A DNA stretch of 33,694 nucleotides from a virus: the IMG/VR virus record IMGVR_UViG_3300020219_000046, positions 1-33,694 of that record, one strand, 5' to 3'. The position numbers and the translations under genes were made by a program. Of the stretch, positions 24,774-31,334 are shown one piece after another; position 1 is the stretch's first letter; every line of letters begins with the position of its first letter. The notes under the pieces were generated by a model. That model searched no databases and was not told the DNA's origin. It worked only from the letters and a program-made list of their open reading frames with translations.

Positions 24774-25296
24774 TTTCCGAAGGGTTTTGGTAATGTTCAA
24801 AAATGTATTTTGCGATTGTGCTTGCCTTAGTCATATTTGTAGGGATGGAAATTTTGTTCTTTTGGGCAAATGCTTGCATCGCTATTCCCTTGCCTTCAAA
24901 TCTTTCCATTATGTCATCCTCGCTTTCAAACGGTTTGTCTTTTGCATTTACCGTTTTTACTATTTTTTTATTGGAAGGTTCTACAATCTGAGCGGCTTGG
25001 TAGGCGTAACCGCCCGCCACAACGTCGGGGCATCCTTCGCATGGCGCAAAATCGGAAGATTTGGATCGGTCGTCGTCTGCTTTTCGCAATAGCGTTGCCC
25101 CGCCCGTTGGAATTTCCCTTAGTTGCTTTTCCCCTATGTATTGTTGTATGGCTTCATAATCTTCTTTGAAAACCCACGACAAAGACATAAGGATAGATCG
25201 AAACGTTCCCCCGGCTTTCCTTCCATCGAAGTGAACAGCGTTTTTACTTAGCACTTCGGCAATTTCTTTGGCAATTTCATTTTTAAATTCTTTCAT
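24757..25296 (-). CDS. Hypothetical protein after large terminase
   Basis: 179 residues, charged N-terminal helix and a low-complexity middle with CEGC (residues about 86-89). The C-terminal part is helical (GIAMQAFAQKNKISIPTNMT; TIAKYIFEHYQN). First gene after the terminase; in canonical phages the portal would be here. It is far too short for a portal. Function unknown. Confidence 0.7.
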   Translation of the reverse strand: MKEFKNEIAKEIAEVLSKNAVHFDGRKAGGTFRSILMSLSWVFKEDYEAIQQYIGEKQLREIPTGGATLLRKADDDRSKSSDFAPCEGCPDVVAGGYAYQAAQIVEPSNKKIVKTVNAKDKPFESEDDIMERFEGKGIAMQAFAQKNKISIPTNMTKASTIAKYIFEHYQNPSENEDTV

Positions 25297-25315
25297 GGTA
25301 TTTTAATTAAATTGA

Positions 25316-26533
25316 TTAAGCTGATGCACCTCGCCAGGTTGATTTTATTTTTCGTATTGGCTTTAAATTTTCAGAACCCCAATAGCGCACCGCGTCCCAA
25401 CCGTGGTCGAATGCTTTAACGGGTTCGTTTGTCACTTTGCCGGTTTTCTTGTCTATCTTATACCTGTAACGCTTTCTTTCGTTCAATAAATTATAGCTCG
25501 TTTCCGTGATATACAAATTATATTGATTTATTAATTGCAATCCATAGCTTACACTGTCAGCACCTTTTAACGCAGGAATCATATTCCAACCCCTTGTTTT
25601 TAAGTCATCCATCGCCCTGGGGTCTGCCGGATCACCGTACACTTTTGCTCTGGGGTCTGGAAGTATCGCTTTCATTGCAAAATGCATATCGTCGGTTTTC
25701 ATCCGATGTAAGTAAAATTGCTCGTCCAAAAATACATCTTTTTCATTTAGCAAACCACATTCTATTAAAACCGTTGGGTTTGCCCTATATCCAAAGTCCA
25801 TTCCATACGCTCGGTTTTTCAAAAACCGGGGCATAATGTCCACGATAATTGGAGGACGTTCTATGCAAAGTTCGTGGATTGATCCCGTCTTTCCAAGCCC
25901 ATACACGTTCCAACTTTCTATGTCCATTTCTTTAAGGGAAAGGATTTCTTCTTTTATGGTCTCACGGATAAATGGGTTGTGTGTAAAATTAGAATAAAAG
26001 GTAATTGCATCCGGTCGGGGCATTATATGCTCATGCGACCAGAATTCGGAAGTTGGGTTATAGTCGATAAATACTTCTTCCGATTTAAGTATTAACTGCC
26101 GTACTACTTCCCATTGTATACCGTCCGCTTCATTTAAAAACAAAATATCCCTTTTCCCGTTTTTGGCATCCTGGGCATCCTTAAAAGAAGTAAATTCTAA
26201 AACTGATCCGTTCTTAAATCTAAAAGTTCTTTCGGTTCGGTTCTTACTTTCTATAAATTCGTTCATCCACGGATTGTCCGTCAAGATCCGGTCTTCAAAA
26301 TCCCGTAACGCCCCTTTTTTTAAGTTGGGAATGTCTTGCCCGACTACCGTTGCGATTCGCTTTTTTTCTACCAGTCGAATAAATATAACCTGTAAAATGG
26401 AATAAGTTTTGCTAGATGAGGTGCCACCTTGATTATTTTTTATTTTCGCTTTTGAATAGTAATTCCACTCAAAAACCGGGGAGGTTTTAAGTCTTTCAAT
26501 TACGCCGTTCTTTGATTTATATTGATATATCAT
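25316..26533 (-). CDS. terL: Terminase large subunit
   Basis: 405 residues, the normal size. ATPase domain: Walker A QGGTSSSKT (35-43), Walker B DILFLNEAD (129-137, catalytic Glu135). Nuclease domain: GMDFG (Asp246), YGDPAD (about 299-304) and FDHGWDAVRYW near the C-terminus supply the acidic metal ligands. It powers packaging of DNA into the prohead and cuts concatemers. It overlaps the small-subunit gene by 17 bp. Confidence 0.95.
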   Translation of the reverse strand: MIYQYKSKNGVIERLKTSPVFEWNYYSKAKIKNNQGGTSSSKTYSILQVIFIRLVEKKRIATVVGQDIPNLKKGALRDFEDRILTDNPWMNEFIESKNRTERTFRFKNGSVLEFTSFKDAQDAKNGKRDILFLNEADGIQWEVVRQLILKSEEVFIDYNPTSEFWSHEHIMPRPDAITFYSNFTHNPFIRETIKEEILSLKEMDIESWNVYGLGKTGSIHELCIERPPIIVDIMPRFLKNRAYGMDFGYRANPTVLIECGLLNEKDVFLDEQFYLHRMKTDDMHFAMKAILPDPRAKVYGDPADPRAMDDLKTRGWNMIPALKGADSVSYGLQLINQYNLYITETSYNLLNERKRYRYKIDKKTGKVTNEPVKAFDHGWDAVRYWGSENLKPIRKIKSTWRGASA

Positions 26534-27065
26534 CCTCCGAAGTTACCGGGGCAATTGATCCGCCCACTATTTCAAATTCTATCTTAGCGGGTATTCGTTC
26601 GTCCCCCGCTTTATAAGGTTCGGGGTTTCTTGTGAACGTTTCGCCGTCTAAATTAGTAAGCACAAAAATAGCAGCCTGAAGCGAAGGCCTTTGGTAGATT
26701 TCTTTTCTTCTTATTTCAGTTATTTTTATTTCCCCTTTTGTGTCTTGATTGGGAATGCCTTTCGTTTCAACAACTTCTTTAGTCCACCCTTCCAAGTGCC
26801 GTTCTAAAGCACTGGATGCCTTTTCGACTAAATTGGCGTGGTAGGTAGCTTGTTTTTCAAGTTTTGCTTTATTATATAAATCTTCGATTTCTTCGATTTC
26901 TAACCAATTGCGCCAGGTGCTTTCCGATCTTACCCCGTTCTGTTGAATGCAAGACAAAAAAGTATATTGGTTAGTCGCATAGCAATCACAAACCTTTTGC
27001 GCAATGCTTATTTTATCTTCTATACTTATGTCCCTGCCTTTCGAGGGGAGGTTGTTACTTTTCAT
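26517..27065 (-). CDS. terS: Terminase small subunit
   Basis: 182 residues. N-terminal helix-turn-helix region (residues about 17-56, with KVCDCYATN ... GVRSESTWRNWLE) followed by helical oligomerisation segments and a beta-like tail. Such a layout immediately before terL identifies the DNA-recognition subunit that selects the packaging start. The ATG overlaps the preceding tiny ORF by 11 nt. Confidence 0.85.
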   Translation of the reverse strand: MKSNNLPSKGRDISIEDKISIAQKVCDCYATNQYTFLSCIQQNGVRSESTWRNWLEIEEIEDLYNKAKLEKQATYHANLVEKASSALERHLEGWTKEVVETKGIPNQDTKGEIKITEIRRKEIYQRPSLQAAIFVLTNLDGETFTRNPEPYKAGDERIPAKIEFEIVGGSIAPVTSEDDISI

Positions 27066-27138
27066 AGCATTCTATTAAAAAGCTTATCGGGTTGGAAGGG
27101 TTTTTCAAATGCTGCATTGTCTTTTTATAATCGTTCAT
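27055..27138 (-). CDS. Tiny ORF (27 aa) coupled to terS
   Basis: MNDYKKTMQHLKNPSNPISF and seven further residues. Its ATG overlaps the TGA of the gene upstream (ATGA) and its TAA overlaps the terS start, so ribosomes could pass through all three genes. Either a real micro-protein or a coupling peptide. Confidence 0.45.
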   Translation of the reverse strand: MNDYKKTMQHLKNPSNPISFLIECYEK

Positions 27139-27317
27139 GTTTTATAATTTAAAAAAGCAGACACTTTGTTATAGGTGCCTGCTTTTTGGTTTAATAGATA
27201 GTATTTTCCGGGCTGATTAAGGGCGGTTACCGCCTCTGCGGAAAGTGTTTCCTTCTGTTCCGGTTCCACCTTCACCAGTCCCAGTCCCAGTATCGCCGCC
27301 GTTTTCGCCGGCTCCAC
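27135..27317 (-). CDS. Small hypothetical protein, GTG start
   Basis: 60 residues. Start GTG at 27317 preceded by the purine-rich GGGGGAGAAG. The second half (ALNQPGKYYLLNQKAGTYNK) looks like an ordered small domain, whereas the first part is the out-of-frame reading of a Gly-codon-rich repeat region. The terminator hairpin at 27152-27187 lies inside its last codons. Confidence 0.55.
   Translation of the reverse strand: MEPAKTAAILGLGLVKVEPEQKETLSAEAVTALNQPGKYYLLNQKAGTYNKVSAFLNYKT
27152..27187 (-). terminator. Terminator overlapping 3' end of a gene
   Basis: AAAAAGCAGGCAC pairs with GTGTCTGCTTTTT (one G-T pair), 10-nt loop, then T-rich sequence, all on the minus strand. It sits between the early/replication region and the terminase genes and could separate early from late transcription. 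No consensus promoter was seen between it and terS. Confidence 0.65.
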
Positions 27318-27363
27318 CTTCTCCCCCTGTTCCTTCGCCGCGTCGTAGCTGTGTTATTGTATT

Positions 27364-27861
27364 TTATTGTAAAAAAGTTCCACCTTCACCCACTGTTCCT
27401 TCTCCCCCTGTTTCTTCTCCCACTGTTCCTTCGCCGTCCCCACCACCTTCAGGAACGGGTTGATCCACATCGGCGGCAATTTGGGTTAAGAAAGCAGCCT
27501 GGGAAGTAAGTAAGGCAGTGTTTTGGTTTCCTTTGTCAACTGTATCAGATAAACGGTTCAAAATTTCCGTTTTCTGTGCTTCTGTGAGCGTTTGTGTAGC
27601 CAGTTGGTTGATCAGGTATTTTTGATCGCTGGATACTTCCTGTAAAGTCGTTGCAACTTGCGCAATAACCACGCCCGATTGAGTAGTAGCTTCATCAATT
27701 TGATTCAGCTTGTCGATTACGTCCTGATTGAATTCAGCCATTGTTTTTTGAATTTTGGTTAATTTAATAATAATTGGTTGTAAATGCTTGTTCAATATGG
27801 GATTTAATACCTTCTCTAGCTGTTCGTTGCTAAGGTCTAAATAAATATTGATAAGTGCCAT
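27364..27861 (-). CDS. Coiled-coil protein with Gly-rich tail
   Basis: 165 residues. Residues 1-125 are helical with heptad-like spacing (NEQLEKVLNPILNKHLQPII; DVIDKLNQIDEATTQ; QKYLINQLATQTLTEAQKTE). Residues 126-165 are Gly/Glu-rich (PEGGGDGEGTVGEETGGEG). After the TAA the same frame continues as Gly-rich sequence for about 30 codons, suggesting a duplicated or once longer tail. Function unknown; a fibre or scaffold-like structural role is possible. Confidence 0.7.
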   Translation of the reverse strand: MALINIYLDLSNEQLEKVLNPILNKHLQPIIIKLTKIQKTMAEFNQDVIDKLNQIDEATTQSGVVIAQVATTLQEVSSDQKYLINQLATQTLTEAQKTEILNRLSDTVDKGNQNTALLTSQAAFLTQIAADVDQPVPEGGGDGEGTVGEETGGEGTVGEGGTFLQ

Positions 27862-27879
27862 TACGTTGAATTTTGAAAG

Positions 27880-27910
27880 GCAATTTACGTCAAAAAAATT
27901 AAAGTGTCAA
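27880..27910 (-). promoter_or_regulatory. Weak Bacteroidota-type promoter
   Basis: TTG (27910-27908), 20 nt, TAAATTGC (27887-27880). The spacing is exact but the -7 element departs from TAnnTTTG at its end, and the dyad found in the other spacers is absent. It would start close to the ATG at 27861. A 17-bp direct repeat (GTCAAAAAAATTAA type) overlaps it. Confidence 0.3.
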
Positions 27911-27915
27911 AAAAA

Positions 27916-28020
27916 TTAATCGTCATCTAGTTCAAAGCCTTTTTTCTTGAAACTTCTTCGGATGTAAAGTTTATCCGGTAAACAGCAGATGGGTAGTTCA
28001 CTTGTCTGTTTTTGCGCCAA
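27916..28020 (-). CDS. Possible 34-aa basic protein (TTG start)
   Basis: Begins at TTG right after an in-frame TGA and overlaps the end of the two-helix membrane gene. The peptide contains DKLYIRRSFKKKGFELDDD, which looks coding rather than random. No ATG start exists, so confidence is low. Confidence 0.35.
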   Translation of the reverse strand: MAQKQTSELPICCLPDKLYIRRSFKKKGFELDDD

Positions 28021-28171
28021 TCAAAAGGGAAGCAAAAGCGATTACCGCTCCAATCAGCCCGGTTAAAAAATCACCTTCCCTTAATGCTGCTATGATAAGC
28101 GCGGCGGATATAATAATCCAGCCAAGTAAAAACCATTGTGTACCGCTCATCTGTTTTTTGACTTCGCTCAT
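27998..28171 (-). CDS. Small two-helix membrane protein; holin-like
   Basis: 57 residues. Soluble start MSEVKKQMSGTQ, transmembrane helix 1 (residues about 13-30, WFLLGWIIISAALIIAAL), short loop REGD, helix 2 (35-53, FLTGLIGAVIAFASLLIGA), basic end. Size and topology fit small class II holins, but the gene lies with replication genes far from the end of the late operon, so another membrane role is equally possible. Confidence 0.6.
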   Translation of the reverse strand: MSEVKKQMSGTQWFLLGWIIISAALIIAALREGDFLTGLIGAVIAFASLLIGAKTDK

Positions 28172-28182
28172 TGCTTTTTAAT

Positions 28183-28557
28183 TTAAAAGTTTTCAAATTG
28201 CCATTCTTTCCCATTCTTCTTCACCGCTATAAATTGAAACGGGTACATATCAGCAACAATTTTAATTTTTACCCGGGCATCGTCTTGCCAGTAGCCTTTT
28301 ACCTCATGCAGTTCGATTTGTCCATTTTCAAGCATCACGGCAAAATCCGGCGTGTAAAAAGTATTGTCAGCAAGCCGGAATTTCAAGCCCTCAAATTTAT
28401 ACCAAACCACATCCCCGGAAATTTTCCGGGTTTCCAAATAGTTTTTGTACGCCTGTTCGGTTTTATTCATTTCGCCGGTCTTCAAACGACCAAGCGCCTG
28501 AATTGCACTTTTGTTGTTTGCAGGTTGTCGTAAACCGGAATTGTTATTCCATGCCAT
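28183..28557 (-). CDS. DUF1064-like PD-(D/E)XK nuclease
   Basis: 124 residues from the ATG at 28557, two bases after the stop of the upstream gene; the frame stays open upstream. Motif order: helical N-terminus with NKTEQAYKNYLE, strand FEGLKFRLADNTFYTPDF (Asp in TPDF), then ELHEVKGYW (Glu-x-Lys), as in phage nucleases of the DUF1064 or VRR-like type. These act on branched or phage DNA during replication and recombination. Its place behind the replication genes agrees. Confidence 0.75.
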   Translation of the reverse strand: MAWNNNSGLRQPANNKSAIQALGRLKTGEMNKTEQAYKNYLETRKISGDVVWYKFEGLKFRLADNTFYTPDFAVMLENGQIELHEVKGYWQDDARVKIKIVADMYPFQFIAVKKNGKEWQFENF

Positions 28558-28559
28558 TT

Positions 28560-28973
28560 TTACGGCTTGTAAACATTTGCAAAATTTGTATAGGTTAGCT
28601 TGGTCCAATGCACGATTTGCCCTTCCAGCAGCTTCGTTTTGTCTTTCTTTCGTCTGTAATTAAAATATTCTATAAATTCCTCATAATTATCAAAGCCGTC
28701 GTTTTTTGCAATTTGAGTAAGTTGTAGTTTGTTATTGATTGAAATGCCTTCGATTTTAAGGGAAACCAAATAATTATCTGCCAAGCCCTCAAAGCCAGGG
28801 GCATCAATAAACAGTATTTCAAACTTTTCGGTAGCAGTTACACAAGGCATTGCGTGGGAATGTTGAAATCGGTATCCAAGCCGGAAGGTATGTTTTTTAA
28901 TACCCGTCTGCATTTTTTGTTTAAACCCTGTTAGTTTGCCCCAGGGAAATTCTCGGGAGAAGGTTAATAGCAT
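28560..28973 (-). CDS. ASCH-domain protein
   Basis: 137 residues. The pattern MLLTFSREFPWG, then GIKKHTFRLGYRFQ (K-x-HT-x-R core), a beta barrel, and IAKNDGFDNYEEFIEYFN matches the ASCH proteins that are frequent in Bacteroidota phages. ASCH folds resemble PUA domains and bind RNA or modified nucleotides. Its role in phage infection is unknown; it lies next to a nuclease. Confidence 0.75.
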   Translation of the reverse strand: MLLTFSREFPWGKLTGFKQKMQTGIKKHTFRLGYRFQHSHAMPCVTATEKFEILFIDAPGFEGLADNYLVSLKIEGISINNKLQLTQIAKNDGFDNYEEFIEYFNYRRKKDKTKLLEGQIVHWTKLTYTNFANVYKP

Positions 28974-29110
28974 AGGAATACTTTTTTATTCTTTGTTTTG
29001 TTGGGAAAATAAGTCTTGGTCGTTTTCATCTTCCATCCACGTAAAAACGATGGGTGGGTGTCTGCACATTTTTTCAAAAACCCCAATTGTTCAATACTAA
29101 ATTTTGTCAT
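28964..29110 (-). CDS. Small ORF (48 aa) in gap
   Basis: Starts MTKFSIEQLGFLKKCADTH, 5 bp after the stop of the preceding gene, and runs into the start of the ASCH gene. A shorter ORF in another frame (28986-29069, MCRHPPIVFTWMEDENDQD) overlaps it and looks equally natural. Only one is likely real; together they account for the 140-bp gap. Confidence 0.4.
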   Translation of the reverse strand: MTKFSIEQLGFLKKCADTHPSFLRGWKMKTTKTYFPNKTKNKKVFLCY

Positions 29111-29115
29111 CTCGT

Positions 29116-29985
29116 TTAATATTTTAGAATGTCAGAAGATAAAATATTTTCGATTGCCCGCAAAACGGCTATTTTTTTGGCAGTAAAGATTATTTTATTT
29201 TTAATAAAGTCCTCATTCGTTATAATGTCTATTTCAATGCCTATCATGGCTTCTCTTTTGCGGGCTTCCTGTGATTCATTTACCAATTTTTCGGCTTCCT
29301 GCATTAGTTCCTTTTTATCTTTGCTTGTAAGGTTTATTACACCAAGCCAAAGAAGATGATCGTAATCCCTCACCCTTACCGATTCGGGATATTTTTGAAT
29401 TTGTTGAACCCGCTTTGCAATCTGGTGCCGGATTTCTAATTGTCCTGCGGGGGTTTTCCAATACGCCTTTAATTCCTGTTCTTTTTGTACTTCCAAGCCT
29501 TGCAGTAGCTTGGAAGCTACTTCCTTTCTATATTCCTTGTAGGCGTTTAGGACGCTAGTAAGGATATTTACATTAAACTTGCCATAGTAGGTATTTAAGT
29601 CCACGCTCACCACGCCACTGGCAGCAACCCGGAAGGATTGCTTTATTTCTTCTACGCCTAAAAAAGAAAAGTATTCCAAAACCGTGAGCGTACATTCTTT
29701 CAAAAGTTCGGCATTAAGGTTGGTTGCGGAGGTGTAATTTTCGGCACAAAATTCAATTGCGGAATGAATGAGGGTTTTAACCGCTTTTTTGTCGGTAAAT
29801 TTCGCAATAGACCTATCCAAGCCCGCCGCCACAACTTCGACATATTGGCGGGTACAGCTTGTATCCCCTGCAACGGTTTCAATCAGTTTCGGACTGGTAT
29901 AGATCTGCAACTGATTTTTTAACTGATATGCCGTTATAGTTAAAGGTTGGATCGATGTCGTTGTTGGTTGGTCCGGGCTTTGCAT
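29116..29985 (-). CDS. Replication-region protein, unknown
   Basis: 289 residues from the ATG at 29985; a TTG at 30066 is also open. Overlaps the end of the initiator-like gene by 107 nt. Helical; a conserved-looking core LNTYYGKFNVNILTSVLNAY (about 160-180) is followed by a charged helix. No Walker motif, so it is not a DnaC-type ATPase. Coupling to the initiator gene suggests a helicase-loading or replication accessory role; this is inference. Confidence 0.65.
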   Translation of the reverse strand: MQSPDQPTTTSIQPLTITAYQLKNQLQIYTSPKLIETVAGDTSCTRQYVEVVAAGLDRSIAKFTDKKAVKTLIHSAIEFCAENYTSATNLNAELLKECTLTVLEYFSFLGVEEIKQSFRVAASGVVSVDLNTYYGKFNVNILTSVLNAYKEYRKEVASKLLQGLEVQKEQELKAYWKTPAGQLEIRHQIAKRVQQIQKYPESVRVRDYDHLLWLGVINLTSKDKKELMQEAEKLVNESQEARKREAMIGIEIDIITNEDFIKNKIIFTAKKIAVLRAIENILSSDILKY

Positions 29986-30715
29986 ATCCGTTTGATTTTT
30001 TTGGTTTGTAATTGTTTTGGTTTTGTCCAGCTGTGCGAATAAACCCGCGCATTTTATTAATGCCAAATGTTTTTACTGCTTGCCAGTTTCCATTTATAAC
30101 AAAATCTTTCATGACTACGTTCTTATCATTTACTGTGGGAAGCCCTTGCGCCAAAAATTCCCACTGAATTAGAAAAAAATCGGCGGTGAGAACCTTTGCG
30201 TAAATTGTCCATGCCGTCATTCTATTATCAATGTTGTCCTCAAAAAGCGGAAATTTTTTCAATTCATTTTGCACGTCGTAAATGCTTTCAAATGTGAGTG
30301 AGTGTATAGTATTATTAGTAATAGTATTTGTCGGATTTTTTTCCGAGATAGCTCGGATTTTTTTCCGAGATAGCTCGGATTTTTTTCCGACCCCTAAATC
30401 GTATTGGATATTGTTCCACATTTTCCCTTTTTCTGTTATTTGTATGCAGTCTTTTTCCGCAATTTTCCGCCATCTTATTACCCCTTTCTTAGCCAATTCC
30501 TTGTAAAGCCGATAAACCGTATCCGGGCTGTCTGTCACAATTGGAAAGTCCTCAATAAATTTATTTCTACTTGCGAAATACCAAACTTCTTGCCCTATAA
30601 AAATTGTTTCCGCCCAGGATGGGATGTCATAGCAAAAAGCAAATGCTAGCGCTTCCGTTTTATTCAAACCCCAGTTAATAGCGCTAGCCTGGTCTATAAA
30701 TATTCCGTATTTCAT
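29879..30715 (-). CDS. Replication initiator-like protein (winged helix)
   Basis: 278 residues. Residues about 15-100 form a winged-helix pattern: helices ALAFAFCYDI and DTVYRLYKELAKKGVIRWRK, then wing strands DCIQITEKGKMW. A basic linker (107-130) is encoded by three 22-bp DNA iterons. The C-terminal domain (145-278) is helical, with MRGFIRTAGQ and a disordered Lys/Pro/Asn tail. The design (DNA-binding domain, iteron-bearing linker, partner-binding C-terminus) is that of lambda O and phage replisome organisers. It is first in the replication operon and lies behind a structured leader RNA that ends in a terminator. Confidence 0.75.
   Translation of the reverse strand: MKYGIFIDQASAINWGLNKTEALAFAFCYDIPSWAETIFIGQEVWYFASRNKFIEDFPIVTDSPDTVYRLYKELAKKGVIRWRKIAEKDCIQITEKGKMWNNIQYDLGVGKKSELSRKKIRAISEKNPTNTITNNTIHSLTFESIYDVQNELKKFPLFEDNIDNRMTAWTIYAKVLTADFFLIQWEFLAQGLPTVNDKNVVMKDFVINGNWQAVKTFGINKMRGFIRTAGQNQNNYKPKKSNGYAKPGPTNNDIDPTFNYNGISVKKSVADLYQSETD
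30331..30390. repeat. Three 22-bp iterons; putative replication origin
   Basis: Plus-strand units at 30331-30352 and 30353-30374, and a 16-bp third unit at 30375-30390. Each contains the dyad TCGGA-T6-TCCGA, with CCGAGATAGCTCGG dyads across the joints. An A/T-rich stretch (30300-30330) adjoins them. The 22-bp period shifts the frame, so the three copies encode different peptides (KKSELS, RKKIRAI, SEKNP); the DNA rather than the protein is what repeats. The location inside the initiator gene parallels lambda ori. Confidence 0.75.
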
Positions 30716-30721
30716 AGGATT

Positions 30722-30829
30722 AAATTAAAAAGAAAAAGCCAGCGGTGTGGCGTATCGCTGGCTTTACGCAAGGGTGAAAAAATAACCTTTGCGATTTTAC
30801 GGCTTGCCGCCACAGCAAGCCGTAAAATT
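30722..30829 (-). ncRNA. Three-hairpin leader RNA / sRNA with predicted kissing loop
   Basis: Predicted to start near 30829 from the promoter at 30834-30864 and end after the T tract near 30725. Hairpin 1: 14-bp perfect stem (30815-30828 with 30794-30807), loop TGTGGCG. Hairpin 2: CGCAAAGG with CCTTGCG (30786-30793 with 30767-30773, one bulge). Hairpin 3: 10-bp stem (30756-30765 with 30735-30744), loop ATACGCCACAC. Loop 1 is the exact reverse complement of CGCCACA in loop 3, so a 7-bp kissing interaction is possible. Hairpin 3 plus TTTTTCTTTTT is a terminator. It may be an independent sRNA or an attenuator of the initiator gene, whose ATG is at 30715. Confidence 0.7.
30731..30765 (-). terminator. 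Rho-independent terminator of leader RNA
   Basis: Stem AAAGCCAGCG / CGCTGGCTTT, 11-nt loop, followed on the minus strand by TTTTTCTTTTT. This is the strongest T-tract terminator of the window. It stands 16-20 bp before the initiator ATG, so it must be passed for the replication operon to be expressed from the promoter at 30834. Confidence 0.8.
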
Positions 30830-30833
30830 TATA

Positions 30834-30864
30834 CAAATATATAAGATTTATTATAAAAATCCAA
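30834..30864 (-). promoter_or_regulatory. Bacteroidota-type promoter (P5)
   Basis: TTG (30864-30862), spacer GATTTTTATAATAAATCTTA (20 nt), TATATTTG (30841-30834). The spacer holds the perfect-arm dyad GATTT-TTATAA-TAAATC. The -33 element lies in the last codons of the upstream gene. Transcription should begin at the foot of hairpin 1 of the leader RNA. Confidence 0.8.
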
Positions 30865-31177
30865 CTCGGATGTTATAAAAATTATTTTCTACCTCCATAG
30901 TGACTTTCACAACTTCCATATCCATACCGGGCTGATCCCCGGCTTGAGGAAAATGCCCAAAGGTGCTAAGGTGTTCAACTATTGCTTTTTCCAAATAGCC
31001 GAACAAATTGAAATACTTCTCAAAGTCTCCTATCTGATTGTTGTCTAAACCCTTCATTATATCTGCTTTGGTTACTTTCGGGCTAGTAGCTTGGTAAGCG
31101 TCCCGGATGTCGGAACCGATATAGGCTTTGACAATTACTTTTAATTCGGGCTTTTTTGACGGCATCGGTATGTTCAT
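30851..31177 (-). CDS. Hypothetical early protein
   Basis: 108 residues from the ATG at 31177, placed 2 bp after the stop of the 32-residue membrane protein; an upstream TTG is also open. Contains a basic, strand-rich start (KKPELKVIVKAYIG), a helical middle and a beta-rich end (VVKVTMEVENNFYNIRVGFL). Not recognised. The promoter of the leader RNA overlaps its last codons. Confidence 0.65.
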   Translation of the reverse strand: MNIPMPSKKPELKVIVKAYIGSDIRDAYQATSPKVTKADIMKGLDNNQIGDFEKYFNLFGYLEKAIVEHLSTFGHFPQAGDQPGMDMEVVKVTMEVENNFYNIRVGFL

Positions 31178-31179
31178 AT

Positions 31180-31278
31180 TTATAGGTTTAGGAAAGCAGC
31201 CGCAATAGCAATCAAAGCGAGTGCAAAAAGCAGCCAAAATAAGAATTTAGTAAAGGGTATTATGAAATCAAATAACAT
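31180..31278 (-). CDS. 32-aa membrane miniprotein
   Basis: MLFDFIIPFTKFLFW, then a hydrophobic helix LLFALALIAIAAAFLNL. It is nearly all one transmembrane segment. The ATG is preceded by AAAAAGGAGTAT, one of the few clear Shine-Dalgarno sequences here. The next gene starts 2 bp downstream. Possible membrane-active early peptide such as an exclusion or host-takeover factor; function unknown. Confidence 0.55.
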   Translation of the reverse strand: MLFDFIIPFTKFLFWLLFALALIAIAAAFLNL

Positions 31279-31334
31279 ATACTCCTTTTTATCTTTACAA
31301 GGTATCATGTCTTATATTTTTTGGGCTGCCCGTT

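Noticed and set aside
24454-25092. Long plus-strand ORF (212 codons)
   Set aside because: Antisense shadow of two coupled minus-strand genes; rich in Cys, Phe and Ser as typical for a shadow, and no promoter on that strand.
27245-27463. Plus-strand Pro/Ser-rich ORF (72 codons)
   Set aside because: It is the antisense reading of the Gly/Glu-rich minus-strand region.
30331-30390. The 22-bp repeats as a CRISPR-like array
   Set aside because: The units are contiguous with no spacers and lie inside a coding sequence.
30722-30829. Three-hairpin RNA as a tRNA or a phi29-type packaging RNA
   Set aside because: No cloverleaf or conserved tRNA positions; the stem-loop arrangement and terminator differ from phi29 pRNA and no related packaging motor is present. 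The kissing loop alone is not enough for that call.
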